A DNA stretch of 64,000 nucleotides, taken from positions 124,001 through 188,000 of the forward strand of contig CAVQUF010000003.1 in assembly GCA_963716865.1 (NCBI GenBank). The letters are read 5' to 3'. The position numbers and the translations under genes are program-made. The notes beneath the pieces are model-generated. The model saw nothing but the letters and a program-made list of their open reading frames with translations, did not search any database and was not told where the DNA came from. This stretch comes from AC-32 sp963716865. GTDB lineage: Bacteria > Actinomycetota > Thermoleophilia > Gaiellales > Gaiellaceae. This document shows positions 1 to 7,864 of the stretch, one piece after another. Each line of letters starts with the position of its first letter. The stretch's first letter is position 1.

Positions 1-504
1 CACACGTACCCAGCGCGGGCAGACCATCGCCGGTAGACGGTCTACAAGCGCGACGATCGTCTCGAAGCCGGCGCTCCCCCGGCCAATGACGATCGCGGCG
101 CGCAGGGTCGTCAGCGGGACGGGACCGGACGCGAGCTCTCGCTCGGTCTCGAGCCGGCTCCGGAGGTGCGCAGACAGGTCTGGAGAGTCGTCTCCGAGAC
201 CCCCCAAGTAGACGAGTTGGCTGAGTCCTGCGCGCGCTGCCTGCTCAGCGACAGTCTTCGCTGCGGTTCGATCGCGGCTTTCGAAGTCGCTCACCCCGAG
301 CGAGTGCACAAGGTAATACGCGACGTCGACTCCCTCGAGCGCCCGACGGACGGATTCGGCGTCGTTCGCGTCGGCCTGCATCCACGTCACATCGCTTGCC
401 GGCTGCTCCCGTCGCGACAACCCGATGACGTCGTGCGTGCGTGCCAGAGCCGGCAAGAGGGCAGTCCCGATCGTTCCGGTCGCGCCGAAGACGGCGACCT
501 TCAT
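1..504 (-). CDS. NAD(P)-binding SDR/epimerase-like protein, cut by the left edge
   Basis: The first 168 residues are present and the C-terminus lies beyond the window. The start ATG (504-502) gives a Rossmann fold beginning at residue 1, with the glycine motif FGATGTIG at residues 6-13, then YYLVHSLG at 63-70 and a YLGGLGDD segment. This pattern is typical of atypical SDRs that often carry a C-terminal DUF2867 domain, but that part is not visible. The ATG overlaps the stop of the 153-residue gene upstream (ATGA), so it is probably the third gene of the operon headed by the CarH-like regulator. The substrate is unknown. Confidence 0.8.
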   Translation of the reverse strand, partial: MKVAVFGATGTIGTALLPALARTHDVIGLSRREQPASDVTWMQADANDAESVRRALEGVDVAYYLVHSLGVSDFESRDRTAAKTVAEQAARAGLSQLVYLGGLGDDSPDLSAHLRSRLETERELASGPVPLTTLRAAIVIGRGSAGFETIVALVDRLPAMVCPRWVRV

Positions 505-962
505 CGCGCCTCCCTGACGAGGCGCGCGAAGTAGCGCCGGCTGATCAGCGAATGCAAGCGCGCCTGCGCCTGCACGTAGAGCGCTCCCGCGAGCCTGGGG
601 ACGTACTCCGTCAGCGTCGAGCGCAGAATCACGGGGTCGCCGCTTACTTGCTCGAGGGTGAGCGCTCCGCCGGGCCGGCCGACCAGGAGCCCGCCGACGA
701 TGGGATAGGTGCACGCGACCGAGCCGGGATCGGCGATCACGGTTGGGGTGCCGAGACTGATCAGCGCCGCGCCTCGACCGAAAAGGCGGACGTCGATGTG
801 CCCGTGGCTGGTATCTGCGCGAACGAGTCGGAGCGTCGTTGCCTCGACCTCATGCCAGTAGCTTGCGGCGAGCATCGCCGCTCCTTGAGGCGACGGCTCG
901 ACGAGCAGCTTGGCGGCCGTCGCAGTCTCGAGCGATGTCACGGGTTTCGAGACGTGGCTCAA
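501..962 (-). CDS. Hypothetical protein, 153 aa
   Basis: This protein is not recognised. It is predicted soluble, with a hydrophobic Gly-rich centre (about residues 60-100) and a C-terminal basic helix. The start is a TTG overlapping the stop of the MerR/B12 regulator (TTGA), and its own stop overlaps the SDR start (ATGA), so the three genes are translationally coupled. Its place between a light/B12 sensor and an oxidoreductase suggests a joint role in a light-induced pathway, which is inference only. A lipid-binding or DUF2867-like fold is possible but unproven. Confidence 0.65.
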   Translation of the reverse strand: MSHVSKPVTSLETATAAKLLVEPSPQGAAMLAASYWHEVEATTLRLVRADTSHGHIDVRLFGRGAALISLGTPTVIADPGSVACTYPIVGGLLVGRPGGALTLEQVSGDPVILRSTLTEYVPRLAGALYVQAQARLHSLISRRYFARLVREAR

Positions 963-1828
963 GCTCTCGTCGCGGCGACGCGATCAGCGGCAGCCACCGG
1001 GTCGACGTCGAGGAGGCGAGCGCGTGCTCTCTTCGCGAGCTCTGCACTCGCTCCAGAGCCGGCGAGCCACACCTGGGCCGTCTTCGCCACGCGGCGCAGA
1101 TCAGATCCCGAGCGTGCAAGCCGGCCGGGCGCGACGGACGCGATCACGATCGCCTGGAACGGGAGCGAACGAGCGGTCTCGGCGAGTGTGACCAGCGGCG
1201 TGTCCTGGCCCAGATACGTGATGCGCCAGCCTCGAGCCCGTAGAGCCAGGCCGAAGGCGATCAGCCCGAGGTCGTGCTGCTCCCCGGGAGCGCAGGCCAG
1301 CAGCGCACGCGGCCCGGCGCCCCGATCCCAGCCTCTAGCGAGGCCGAGCAGTCTGCCCCGCAGGAGCTGGCTGGCGAAGTGCTCCTGGCCGACCGACGCC
1401 TGACCGCTCGCCCAGCGCTCGCCGAGCTCGCGCAAATAGGGCAGCACCACGTTCGAGATCACGCTCTCGGGTGCGAGCTCCGCCAGGAGGCTGTCGAGCG
1501 TGCTGTGGGCTGCGCTCTCATCGAGCTGGTCGAGGGCTTCGCGAAGCTCCTGCGCGCGGCGTCGGAGGATCGGCTCGTCAGCGGAGCCGCCGTCGTCCTC
1601 CGCCAGGGTGAGTCGGGCGGCCTCGGCGGCCGACATTCCATTCTGCACGTGCAAGCGCATGAGTGACACGCGCCGTTCGTCGGCCGGGGAGTAGAGCCGG
1701 AATCCACCCTCCGTGCGGGTTGGGCGGAGCAGCCCGTACCGGCGCTCCCAGGCACGCAGGAGCTCCGCGCTGACGCCTGTTCGTCGGCTCAACTCACCGA
1801 TTCGGAGCTGTTCGGTCCCGGCCGCCAT
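959..1828 (-). CDS. CarH/LitR-like MerR-family regulator with B12-binding domain
   Basis: The protein has 289 residues. Residues 8-75 form a MerR-type winged helix (IGELSRRTGVSAELLRAWERRYGLL). Residues about 90-165 match the four-helix cobalamin cap, and about 170-289 the Rossmann B12 domain. The CarH hallmark W-x9-EH is exact (W139, E149, H150), and the lower-ligand motif ExHxxG is present (E183, H185, G188). In characterised CarH proteins adenosylcobalamin drives tetramer formation on 11-bp repeats in the dark, and light breaks the tetramer. The TAGAAT at 1840-1835 lies only 6 nt before the ATG, suggesting a leaderless transcript. It is divergent from the DUF378/fasciclin operon and probably represses both directions. 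Confidence 0.88.
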   Translation of the reverse strand: MAAGTEQLRIGELSRRTGVSAELLRAWERRYGLLRPTRTEGGFRLYSPADERRVSLMRLHVQNGMSAAEAARLTLAEDDGGSADEPILRRRAQELREALDQLDESAAHSTLDSLLAELAPESVISNVVLPYLRELGERWASGQASVGQEHFASQLLRGRLLGLARGWDRGAGPRALLACAPGEQHDLGLIAFGLALRARGWRITYLGQDTPLVTLAETARSLPFQAIVIASVAPGRLARSGSDLRRVAKTAQVWLAGSGASAELAKRARARLLDVDPVAAADRVAATRA

Positions 1829-1835
1829 GCCTGCA

Positions 1836-1911
1836 TTCTACAGAAGCTGGACAAACATTTGACAGCAAGCCAGAGTCTTTGTACAGTCTCTGGACAAATC
1901 GTAAACAGAAA
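1836..1911. promoter_or_regulatory. Two sets of three 11-bp repeats: predicted CarH-type operator
   Basis: On the + strand ACA trinucleotides begin at 1840, 1851, 1862 and again at 1883, 1894, 1905. Each set has exact 11-bp steps and the sets are 21 bp apart. The repeat cores are TCTACAG, TGGACAA, TTGACAG, TGTACAG, TGGACAA and TAAACAG. CarH operators are known to be tandem 11-bp repeats with a TACA-type core. The third and fourth repeats lie on the -35 and -10 of the rightward promoter, and the first covers the leftward -10. Confidence 0.65.
1859..1887 (+). promoter_or_regulatory. Sigma-70 promoter of the DUF378-fasciclin operon
   Basis: TTGACA at 1859-1864 is a perfect -35. It is followed by a 17-bp spacer and TACAGT (1882-1887) as -10. 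Transcription should start near 1894, giving a short leader with an AAAGGAG ribosome site before the ATG at 1922. The elements coincide with repeats 3 and 4 of the predicted operator. Confidence 0.65.
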
Positions 1912-1921
1912 GGAGCACGAA

Positions 1922-2161
1922 ATGAAGAGGATCGACATCCTCGCAGCAGTTCTTCTGGTGGTCGGCGGGCTCAACTGGGGCCTGGTCGCCGTCGCGGGGT
2001 TCGATCTCGTCGCTGCGCTCTTCGGCCTCGAGTTCGGCGAGACGAACGCGGCCAGCCGTGTCGTCTACGGCCTCGTCGGGCTGGCGGCCGTCTATCAGGT
2101 GGTCCAGCAGGGCGCAATCCGGCGTCGCTGGAGCCGCAGTCCACAAGTCACAACCGCCTAG
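1922..2161 (+). CDS. DUF378 family small membrane protein
   Basis: The protein has 79 residues and two hydrophobic segments (about 5-27 and 47-64). The opening MKRIDILAAVLLVVGGLNWG is the classic DUF378 (YuzA-like) pattern. AAAGGAG sits 8 nt before the ATG, which favours this start over the longer upstream frame. It is the first gene after the predicted light/B12-regulated promoter and is followed 17 nt later by a fasciclin-domain gene. Function is unknown; membrane location is inferred from the hydrophobic segments. Confidence 0.85.
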   Translation: MKRIDILAAVLLVVGGLNWGLVAVAGFDLVAALFGLEFGETNAASRVVYGLVGLAAVYQVVQQGAIRRRWSRSPQVTTA

Positions 2162-2178
2162 TCGAAAGGACGAGCAAG

Positions 2179-2697
2179 ATGACCAAGGTCTTCGCAGTCA
2201 TTCTCTCCGCGTCCCTCATCGCGATCGCCGCTTTCGCGGCCACCGGGACGCGCGCAGCAACTCCGGCTCAGAAGCCGGCGGCCTCGAAGAACATCGTTCA
2301 GACCGCAGTCGCGGCCGGCCACTTCAAGACGCTCGTGCTGCTCGCGAAGCGGGCCGGCCTGGCCGGCTCTCTCAGCGGGAAGACGAAGCTGACCGTGTTC
2401 GCACCGACCGACGCCGCCTTCAAGAAGGTGCCGAAGGCGACGTTGAACAAGCTGCTCCGGAACCGCACGCTACTTCGCCGGGTGCTCCTCTACCACGTCG
2501 TCAAGGGCAACGTGAAGGCCGCCCAGGTGGTCGGGCTCCGCTCCGTCAAGACCGTCGCGGGCCCGTCCGTGCGAATCAACGTTCGTGGTGGGAGCGTCTT
2601 CCTCAACGGCTCCACCCGCGTCCTGAAAACGGACATCGCGGCGTCGAACGGCACGATTCATGTCATCAACAAGGTGCTCATCCCACCAACAAGCTAG
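2179..2697 (+). CDS. Secreted fasciclin (FAS1) domain protein
   Basis: The protein has 172 residues, with a signal peptide at residues 1-27 (VFAVILSASLIAIAAFAA, cleavage near TRA) and one FAS1 domain from about 38 to 170. The FAS1 H1 motif is LTVFAPTDAAF, the YH motif is LLYHVVKG, and the C-terminal strand is GTIHVINKVLIPP. FAS1 proteins are extracellular adhesion or matrix proteins. The start ATG follows GAAAGGACGAGCAAG. It is co-transcribed with DUF378 and ends just before a strong terminator, so the light/B12 operon probably has only these two genes. Confidence 0.92.
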   Translation: MTKVFAVILSASLIAIAAFAATGTRAATPAQKPAASKNIVQTAVAAGHFKTLVLLAKRAGLAGSLSGKTKLTVFAPTDAAFKKVPKATLNKLLRNRTLLRRVLLYHVVKGNVKAAQVVGLRSVKTVAGPSVRINVRGGSVFLNGSTRVLKTDIAASNGTIHVINKVLIPPTS

Positions 2698-2714
2698 GTA
2701 TGTGCCCGCGGCGG

Positions 2715-2750
2715 GGAACGGGCGGCCTCTGGTCGCCCGTTCCTCTTTCC
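2715..2750 (+). terminator. Rho-independent terminator after the fasciclin gene
   Basis: GGAACGGGCG (2715-2724) pairs with CGCCCGTTCC (2734-2743), and the stem is followed by the pyrimidine-rich TCTTTCC. Confidence 0.75.
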
Positions 2751-2985
2751 GGTCCGGTTCCGATGGCGATCGTGTCCGCCCGCTCAGTTGCGAGCCGACC
2801 AGACGTCGACGAATGCGGACCCGGTGCTCGCGCGGCTGGAGGCACAGCCGGATTTCCGTCCGCGGCCTGGATGGACGCGCTTCCCCCGCTCGATGCCTTC
2901 AGCACGCTCGTCTTCCAGGTCGCGGGCCAACAGCTATCCGTCAATTCGACCCGAGCGATGGTCTCCCATCGAGGCGTTCCGCTGT

Positions 2986-3429
2986 CTAGTGGACAGCGAG
3001 CTCGTCGGCCTCCATCCTCGCGGAAATGGCGTCGAGTACCGCGTATTCCGCTTCCTCGACCGTCGCAGACGCGTAGTCGATTGCGAACAGCGCGTCCCCT
3101 TCGGCGTCTTCGGCGCGGAGATCTGCCTTCTTGGCGTCGATGTCGGCCTTCTTCGCGTCGATGTCCCGACGCATCTTTGCAACGTGCTCCTGCCAAGACC
3201 TCTGCAGGTCGTTCCAGGAAGCGGAAACGTGGGCTTCGTCCGCCTTGGCGGCTTCGCTCAGCTTGTCCGCCTGCGCCTGTGCCGCTTCCCTCGCCTCGTT
3301 TGCAGACCGCTCGACGTCGGCCCTCGCTTGGGTCCGGGCAGTTGCGGCGTGCTCCTCCGCCTGCTTGGCACGTCCCGCCAAGTCGGCCAGCATGTCAGAC
3401 GCGCGCGTGAGGTTCTCCGAACCGGACAT
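2986..3429 (-). CDS. Coiled-coil stress-type protein, 147 aa (paralogue of 19037-19468)
   Basis: The protein is highly charged, Ala/Glu/Lys-rich and predicted almost wholly helical, with no signal or membrane segment. The chosen ATG (3429-3427) follows a strong AAAGGAGG; the longer frame to 3480 has no such site. The second half (W-x-D-L-Q-x-x-W-x-E-H, then repeated DAKKAD, then DALFAIDYASATVEEAEYAVLDA) aligns with the protein at 19037-19468 (DALAAIDFAYLAIEDAEWAALDA), so they are paralogues. Function is unknown. No three-box NGGCAG element was found upstream of this copy. Confidence 0.75.
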   Translation of the reverse strand: MSGSENLTRASDMLADLAGRAKQAEEHAATARTQARADVERSANEAREAAQAQADKLSEAAKADEAHVSASWNDLQRSWQEHVAKMRRDIDAKKADIDAKKADLRAEDAEGDALFAIDYASATVEEAEYAVLDAISARMEADELAVH

Positions 3430-3507
3430 CGCCCCTCCTTTGGGTTGTCCAGCGTCTCGACCCCTACGCCATGATGCCACGTGCGGCCGCGCTCTGCTCG
3501 GAGGCTG

Positions 3508-3954
3508 CTACGTGTCCTTCTCACGGGCGGCAGCGTATGTGTGCACCGCCTTGGTTAGCTCGAGAATCTGACGCGAGAGGTCGAGTAGCTCTTCGTTCTG
3601 CCGGTCCTCTTCCTTGACAGTCTGCCACTGTTGATCGGCGACCACCTGCCGCTTGGCGTCGGCTCGATTCTGACTGATCATCACGAAGGTCGAGAGGAAG
3701 ATCGCCTCGAGCGAGACGATCATCGTTAGCAGGCCGTACGGGTAATGCTCGACGCGGAATCCGATCCAGCAGCCGAACCACAGAAGGTGGATGTAGACGA
3801 ACAACATCGACCCGGCGAAGGCCGTGATCTGGTCCGCGATCCGGTTCTGCACACTCTCCGCTCGTTGCTTGGCGTGCTCGACGAGGACCGGGTTCGGCTC
3901 CAGTAGCGAGACGTGTCCTACCCGCTTAAGAACGACCGACTGTTCCGTGCTCAT
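3508..3954 (-). CDS. DUF1003 family membrane protein (intact copy)
   Basis: The protein has 148 residues. A cytosolic N-terminus with the family pattern (RIADQITAFAGSMLFVYIHLLWFGCWIG) is followed by two membrane helices (about 45-63 and 73-93), then MISQNRADAKRQVVADQQW and a C-terminal helix ending ELLDLSRQILELTKAVH. DUF1003 proteins are small inner-membrane proteins of unknown function. This is the only full-length copy in the window. Fragments of the same gene lie at 7470-7705, 22685-22789 and 51440-51592. GGAAGGAGGCGC precedes the ATG. Confidence 0.88.
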   Translation of the reverse strand: MSTEQSVVLKRVGHVSLLEPNPVLVEHAKQRAESVQNRIADQITAFAGSMLFVYIHLLWFGCWIGFRVEHYPYGLLTMIVSLEAIFLSTFVMISQNRADAKRQVVADQQWQTVKEEDRQNEELLDLSRQILELTKAVHTYAAAREKDT

Positions 3955-4076
3955 GCCGCGCCTCCTTCCTTGGGATTCCTCCGCCGCGATCCCCTACCCC
4001 GCCCGCGGAACAGAGGATGCAACTCTAGGCCCCAGTGTTCACAGCCGATCACGTTGTCGATCTCCAGGTCTCGAGC

Positions 4077-4900
4077 TCAGGTGTTGAGGCTTGCGGCCTC
4101 GGCCGCCCGCACGAAGTCCTTGCTGCGGATGAGCGTCAGCGTCGCGACGAGCCCCGCCAGGGCTATCCCGGCGCAGACCCAGAACGCCCATTGCACGCCG
4201 GACGTGAACGCTTGGGGAAACGGCGTGCCCCGCTTGACGAGGTGGTTGAAGTGACTGATCCACACCGGCGACACAATTGCGACTCCGGTCGCGCCGCCGA
4301 TTTGCTGGGCGGTGCTCAACAGACCGGACGCGACTCCCGCCTCGTGGCGTCGGACCCCGGTCGTCGCCGCGATTGCAACCGGGATGAACGAGAACGGCAG
4401 CGCGAGCCGACGAACAGGTATCCCGAGCGGGCTGAAAGTCATCCCGAGCTCCCCTTGGTCAACCGTGGTCGTAGCCTCGATCTCGAGATCGCCGCCGACT
4501 TCCCGCACCGTCGCATCGAGTGCAACAGGGACCGTCCGTCCCCGCGGCTTCGAGGTGGCCGACCACCGCCAACGTTCCGTCGAGTTCGTTGATCAAGGTG
4601 GAGGTGAATCGCACCTGCGAATGGGCGTGGACGTTGAAGAAGCGCTCCGACCGCAGGTGCCTGTCGCGGGGGCCGTTGCCGGTGTCGAGGCTGTCGGCAT
4701 CGATCGTCAGCTCGATCGCGATGACATCCTCGGAGTCGCGGCCGTAGAAACCGTCGAAGCGGTCGAAATGCCCGACGACGGTACTGAGGCCCCAGAACGT
4801 CGGCACCCGGAACTCGACGATGGAGCGGGCCGAGTCGAGCGCCCAACGGCGCGGCGCCGTTGTTTGCGTCCGTCGCTCTCGGCGGGCCGCACATCTCGAG
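4077..4900 (-). pseudogene. YceI-domain remnant fused to the C-terminal end of an MFS permease
   Basis: Reading leftwards, about 4870-4520 encodes a YceI lipid-binding fold (RWALDSARSIVEFRVPTFWGL, then DADSLDTGNGPRDRHLRSERFF). A frameshift near 4510-4520 moves the frame, which continues with REVGGDLEIEA to MTFSPLGI, the usual YceI end. At about 4415, in the same frame, the sequence turns into the last two helices of a DHA2-type MFS transporter (PFSFIPVAIAA, then EAGVASGLLSTAQQIGGATG), ending at 4077. Neither half is complete. This looks like a deletion or recombination scar that joined two genes, not a working fusion. Confidence 0.7.
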
Positions 4901-5058
4901 CGTCAACCCCGCGGCGGCGAGCCGCCGGCGGGTTTTCGAACATCGTGTTCGGCGTCATCCTTCTCTCCGTCCGTCTCTCGGTTCAACCGAAGGGTCTCGG
5001 ACGCCGCTGCTAGATCGCTCCGTCGCGCCGGGCAGTTGCTGCCGTTGCATGAAACGCG

Positions 5059-5096
5059 TGGCAGTAGGGGCGTCATGCGCGGCAGCAGGCTGGCAG
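5059..5096 (+). promoter_or_regulatory. Three-box NGGCAG element, site A
   Basis: TGGCAG at 5059, CGGCAG at 5080 and TGGCAG at 5091: spacings of 21 and 11 bp, as at the five other sites. The start codon of the decayed gene lies 51 nt past the last base, the same distance as at site B. Confidence 0.7.
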
Positions 5097-5146
5097 CGAC
5101 TTCCGACACGGTTCGCCTGGATCGAAAGCCAGGACGGAGGTGTGTG

Positions 5147-5365
5147 ATGATCGCGCGTCTACTCGAGGGAGAGATCGATGCAGTGCGCATGAGCCTCGTC
5201 GACGCTGTCGGCGTCGTCCGTGGCTCTGTGGTCGCTGCGCTCCATAAGGAGGACGGCTACGGGGGTATCTTGTGACCGCCGAGGGTAAAGCGCTCGCGAT
5301 CTCGCTCTGTACAGACGAGGAAGCAGCCGAGGCCGGGGTCGTCGACAGCCGCCCGCTCCAGCTCG
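5147..5365 (+). pseudogene. Decayed copy of the 9442-9900 gene
   Basis: ATG at 5147 begins MIARLLEGEIDAVRMSLVDA, closely matching the intact MIACVLEGQIDAVRTILDGA. The frame is lost at GGIL/stop (near 5274), where the intact gene reads GGMYLLLTAEGKALAIS. The homologous TAEGKALAISLCTDEEAAEA then appears in another frame, so a short deletion has occurred. Homology ends at about 5365, and the C-terminal half is missing. Confidence 0.8.
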
Positions 5366-5404
5366 CCAGTTCCGCAAACCGCCGGAACTGCCGCAACTCG
5401 ATCC

Positions 5405-5435
5405 CATGCCGCAGGTTCGAGTCCTGCCCGGCCCG
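5405..5435 (+). other. Possible 3' end of a tRNA gene (T-arm and acceptor strand)
   Basis: GCAGG-TTCGAGT-CCTGC (5411-5427) forms a perfect 5-bp T-stem with a canonical TTCGAGT loop. It is followed by CCGGCCC, the length of an acceptor 3' strand, and a possible discriminator G. No matching GGGCCGG acceptor 5' strand, D-arm or anticodon arm lies upstream and no CCA follows, so it is a fragment at most. Such pieces often mark integration or recombination sites. Confidence 0.35.
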
Positions 5436-5709
5436 GTCGTGTCCCTATCGGCCATGGCTGAACGTGCGACTAGGCGGGCGCAGCGTCGGCGGGTAGCTTC
5501 GTGACGGCCCCGCGCTTTGCGGGGGAAGCGCTCGACCAGCCGACGAGAGTTCGACCCCCGCGCCTGGGCCATGCCCGTGCCGTGTTGAGGCGAGCAGGCG
5601 GGCTGTGCCGTCACCTACTACGGCATCGTCAAGGGCTGCGAGGACTTCGGGCGCGACGTGATCGCGGAGACGGCGTTACGTTCTGCACTGCCCGGACAGG
5701 AGGGGAGCG

Positions 5710-7116
5710 ATGAGAGCTCGCAAGCAGACGGCTCCGACCGCCACGCAGACCGCAACTGAGCACGAGCAGGCTGCGAACCCGATCACGCGCCGGCGCAAGA
5801 CCGCGGTCTGGCTGCTGATCGTCCTCTCGACGCTGGTCCTGCTGATCGGCGCCCTCACCATCTGGGTGAAGCGTGAGGTGCTGGACACGGACACCTTCAC
5901 GGCGTCGACCACAGAGTTGATGCGCAACCCGCAGGTGCAGAGCGCAATGGCGGCGTTCCTGGTCGACCAGATCTACGAAAACGTCGACGTGAAGGCCGAT
6001 CTGCAGAAGCAATTGCCGAACAACCTGAAGGGGCTGGCCGGCCCGGCTGCTGCGGCGCTGAACGACTACGGCACCCGCGCGGCGACCCGCCTGCTCGCCA
6101 CGGATGCCGTGATCAACCTGGTGCAGGCGGCGACCCGCCGCGCGCACTCGGAGTTCCTGCGCATCGTCGACGACAAGCCCGGCGCCGGGCAGAAGGTGTA
6201 TCTGCAGCTCCGGCCGGTCGTGCTCAAGCTCGCGAGCCGTCTGGGTCTGGAGGATCAAGTGGCCGCGAAGCTGCCGCCCGACGCAGGCCAGTTCGTCGTC
6301 CTCGACGACTCGAACGTAACGATCAGCACCGTACGGCAGAGCGTGAAGCTCGTGCGCGCGCTCTCGCTCTTCCTCCTGCTCGTCGTGGTGGGGTTGTACG
6401 CGGGCGCGATCTGGCTTGCGCGCGGCTGGCGGCGCGAGGCGATCCTGCGCTGCGGCGGCGGGGTGTTGATCGTGGGGCTGCTCCTGTTCGTGATCCGCCG
6501 TGTCCTACAGGGCGTGCTGCTCGACGCTCTCGTCGGCCAGCGCTCGGCGCGACCGGCCGTGAGCGCCGCCTACCTGATCCTGACCGAGCTGTTGATGGCC
6601 ATCGCCTGGACAGCGGTCGCCGTCGGCACGATCACCGTGGTGCTCGCCTTCCTCGCCGGTCCGAGCCGGTTCGCGCGCGCGTTCCGCGCCTTTGCCGCGC
6701 CCGGTCTCGTGCGTCACCCCTGGATCGCCTGGGGCGTCGATGCACTGGCGATCCTGCTGATCCTGATCGCCGCACCGATCACTGACTGGAACAAGCTCGT
6801 CTCTCGATTCGTCACGTTCGCGGTGATCATCGGCCTCACCGAAGCGATCCGCCGCCGCGCGACGGAGGAGCATCCCGACGGCGGCTGGCGCTGGGACGAG
6901 CCGGACATCGCCTGGCAACGTACACCTCCTGGCCCCCTACGCCCGCGGAGGTCTCCCCCGCTTCCGCCAGGAGTATCGGCCGCGGCTCCGGCCGGTGATG
7001 CCGTCGGCCAGCTCGAACGCCTCGCCGAGCTCCACGACAGAGGAGCGATCACTAACGAGGAGTTCGAGCGCATGAAGGCGACGCTCGTCCCCGGCTCGCC
7101 CTCGCCGGGCGGCTGA
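5710..7116 (+). CDS. Multi-pass membrane protein with C-terminal SHOCT motif
   Basis: The protein has 468 residues, starting after AGGAGGGGAGCG. The N-terminus is cytosolic and basic, with one helix at about 32-54. A large, probably external domain (55-210; VKREVLDTDTFTASTTELMRNP) follows, then about five helices between 212 and 385. The end (VGQLERLAELHDRGAITNEEFERMKATLV) is a SHOCT short helical domain, used for oligomerisation or membrane association. The architecture resembles actinobacterial integral membrane proteins of unknown function. It stands alone between decayed genes. Confidence 0.8.
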   Translation: MRARKQTAPTATQTATEHEQAANPITRRRKTAVWLLIVLSTLVLLIGALTIWVKREVLDTDTFTASTTELMRNPQVQSAMAAFLVDQIYENVDVKADLQKQLPNNLKGLAGPAAAALNDYGTRAATRLLATDAVINLVQAATRRAHSEFLRIVDDKPGAGQKVYLQLRPVVLKLASRLGLEDQVAAKLPPDAGQFVVLDDSNVTISTVRQSVKLVRALSLFLLLVVVGLYAGAIWLARGWRREAILRCGGGVLIVGLLLFVIRRVLQGVLLDALVGQRSARPAVSAAYLILTELLMAIAWTAVAVGTITVVLAFLAGPSRFARAFRAFAAPGLVRHPWIAWGVDALAILLILIAAPITDWNKLVSRFVTFAVIIGLTEAIRRRATEEHPDGGWRWDEPDIAWQRTPPGPLRPRRSPPLPPGVSAAAPAGDAVGQLERLAELHDRGAITNEEFERMKATLVPGSPSPGG

Positions 7117-7465
7117 TCGCTCGCCGACCGCGAGCATCGCGGCAACTCTTTTGCCTCGCGAAGGCGATCAGACAACGCGGGCTACCCAAGGTCGAGACCG
7201 GTTTCGTTTCACAGGACGCGGCACTGGAGACACAGAGCGCTGGGGAGAGGTGTGCTCCGGAGAGGCTTGCTGGCACCTGGGGGGACAAGCCTCGGGACTG
7301 ACGGCACGGGGCACCCATCCCTCTACTTCGCAACCCAAACCCGGGCCCATGTGAGGTAGCCGAACGCGGACGACTGCCGTAAGGGCTACCGGCCCGACCA
7401 ACGATATGGCGCCGATGTGGGACCTCAGTTGCCGGATCGATCCGGGCCGACGACCGGCTGCCGCC
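7117..7465. other. Intergenic region, no supported gene
   Basis: No frame here looks coding. GAGGCTTG (7262-7269) and CAAGCCTC (7286-7293) could form a weak 8-bp hairpin and serve as a terminator for the membrane protein gene. The region ends in a DUF1003 remnant on the opposite strand. Confidence 0.4.
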
Positions 7466-7469
7466 CCCA

Positions 7470-7705
7470 CTCGAATCCGCGAGCGAGCGTGCGATGAGGT
7501 GGACCTCCTTGGTCAGGGTCAGGATCTGCCGTGAGAGGTCGAGCAGCTCGACGTTCTGCTCGTCCTCCTCTGAACCGTCTGCCACTGGTGATCGGCAATC
7601 ACCTGGCGCCTGGCGTCGGCGCGATTCTGAGAGATCAGGACGAAGGTCGAGAGGAAGATCGCCTCGAGCGAGACGATCATCGCCATCGACTGTGTTCCCG
7701 CCTTC
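7470..7705 (-). pseudogene. DUF1003 remnant (frameshifted, N-terminus lost)
   Basis: About 7705-7580 encodes AMIVSLEAIFLSTFVLISQNRADARRQVIADHQWQTVQ. After a frameshift near 7575 the match resumes as EEDEQNVELLDLSRQILTLTKEVH down to about 7470. Both parts match the intact gene at 3508-3954. The first 80 or so residues, including the first membrane helix, are absent. Confidence 0.8.
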
Positions 7706-7864
7706 ATGTCCCCTGCGCTCACTTCAGCATCGTGGAAAGTTCGTCGGCCTTCTGTCTCGCGCACCGATGCCAAACCGATGCCACGCGATGCGGCGCCGCT
7801 GCCAGCACCGGTCGCCGGCGCTCAGCCGTCCGAGCCCCCATTCTTGCGCACCGCCGGCGGCCGT

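Larger units (their letters stand above)
4920..5365 (+). repeat. Diverged duplicate of 9200-9655 (promoter region plus gene start)
   Basis: The stretch aligns with 9200-9655 through the non-coding leader, the three-box element and the first 70 or so codons, including shared runs such as CGGCAGCAGGCTGGCAGCGA. Similarity stops abruptly inside CAGCCGCCCGCTC (near 5365 and 9660). The upstream end abuts the YceI remnant. Confidence 0.75.

Noticed and set aside
1879..2697. 272-residue frame for the fasciclin protein
   Set aside because: The first 100 codons are a shadow of the DUF378 gene; the ATG at 2179 starts a normal signal peptide with its own ribosome site.
5405..5435. Complete tRNA gene
   Set aside because: No anticodon arm, D-arm or acceptor 5' strand could be folded; only the T-arm and 3' strand are present.
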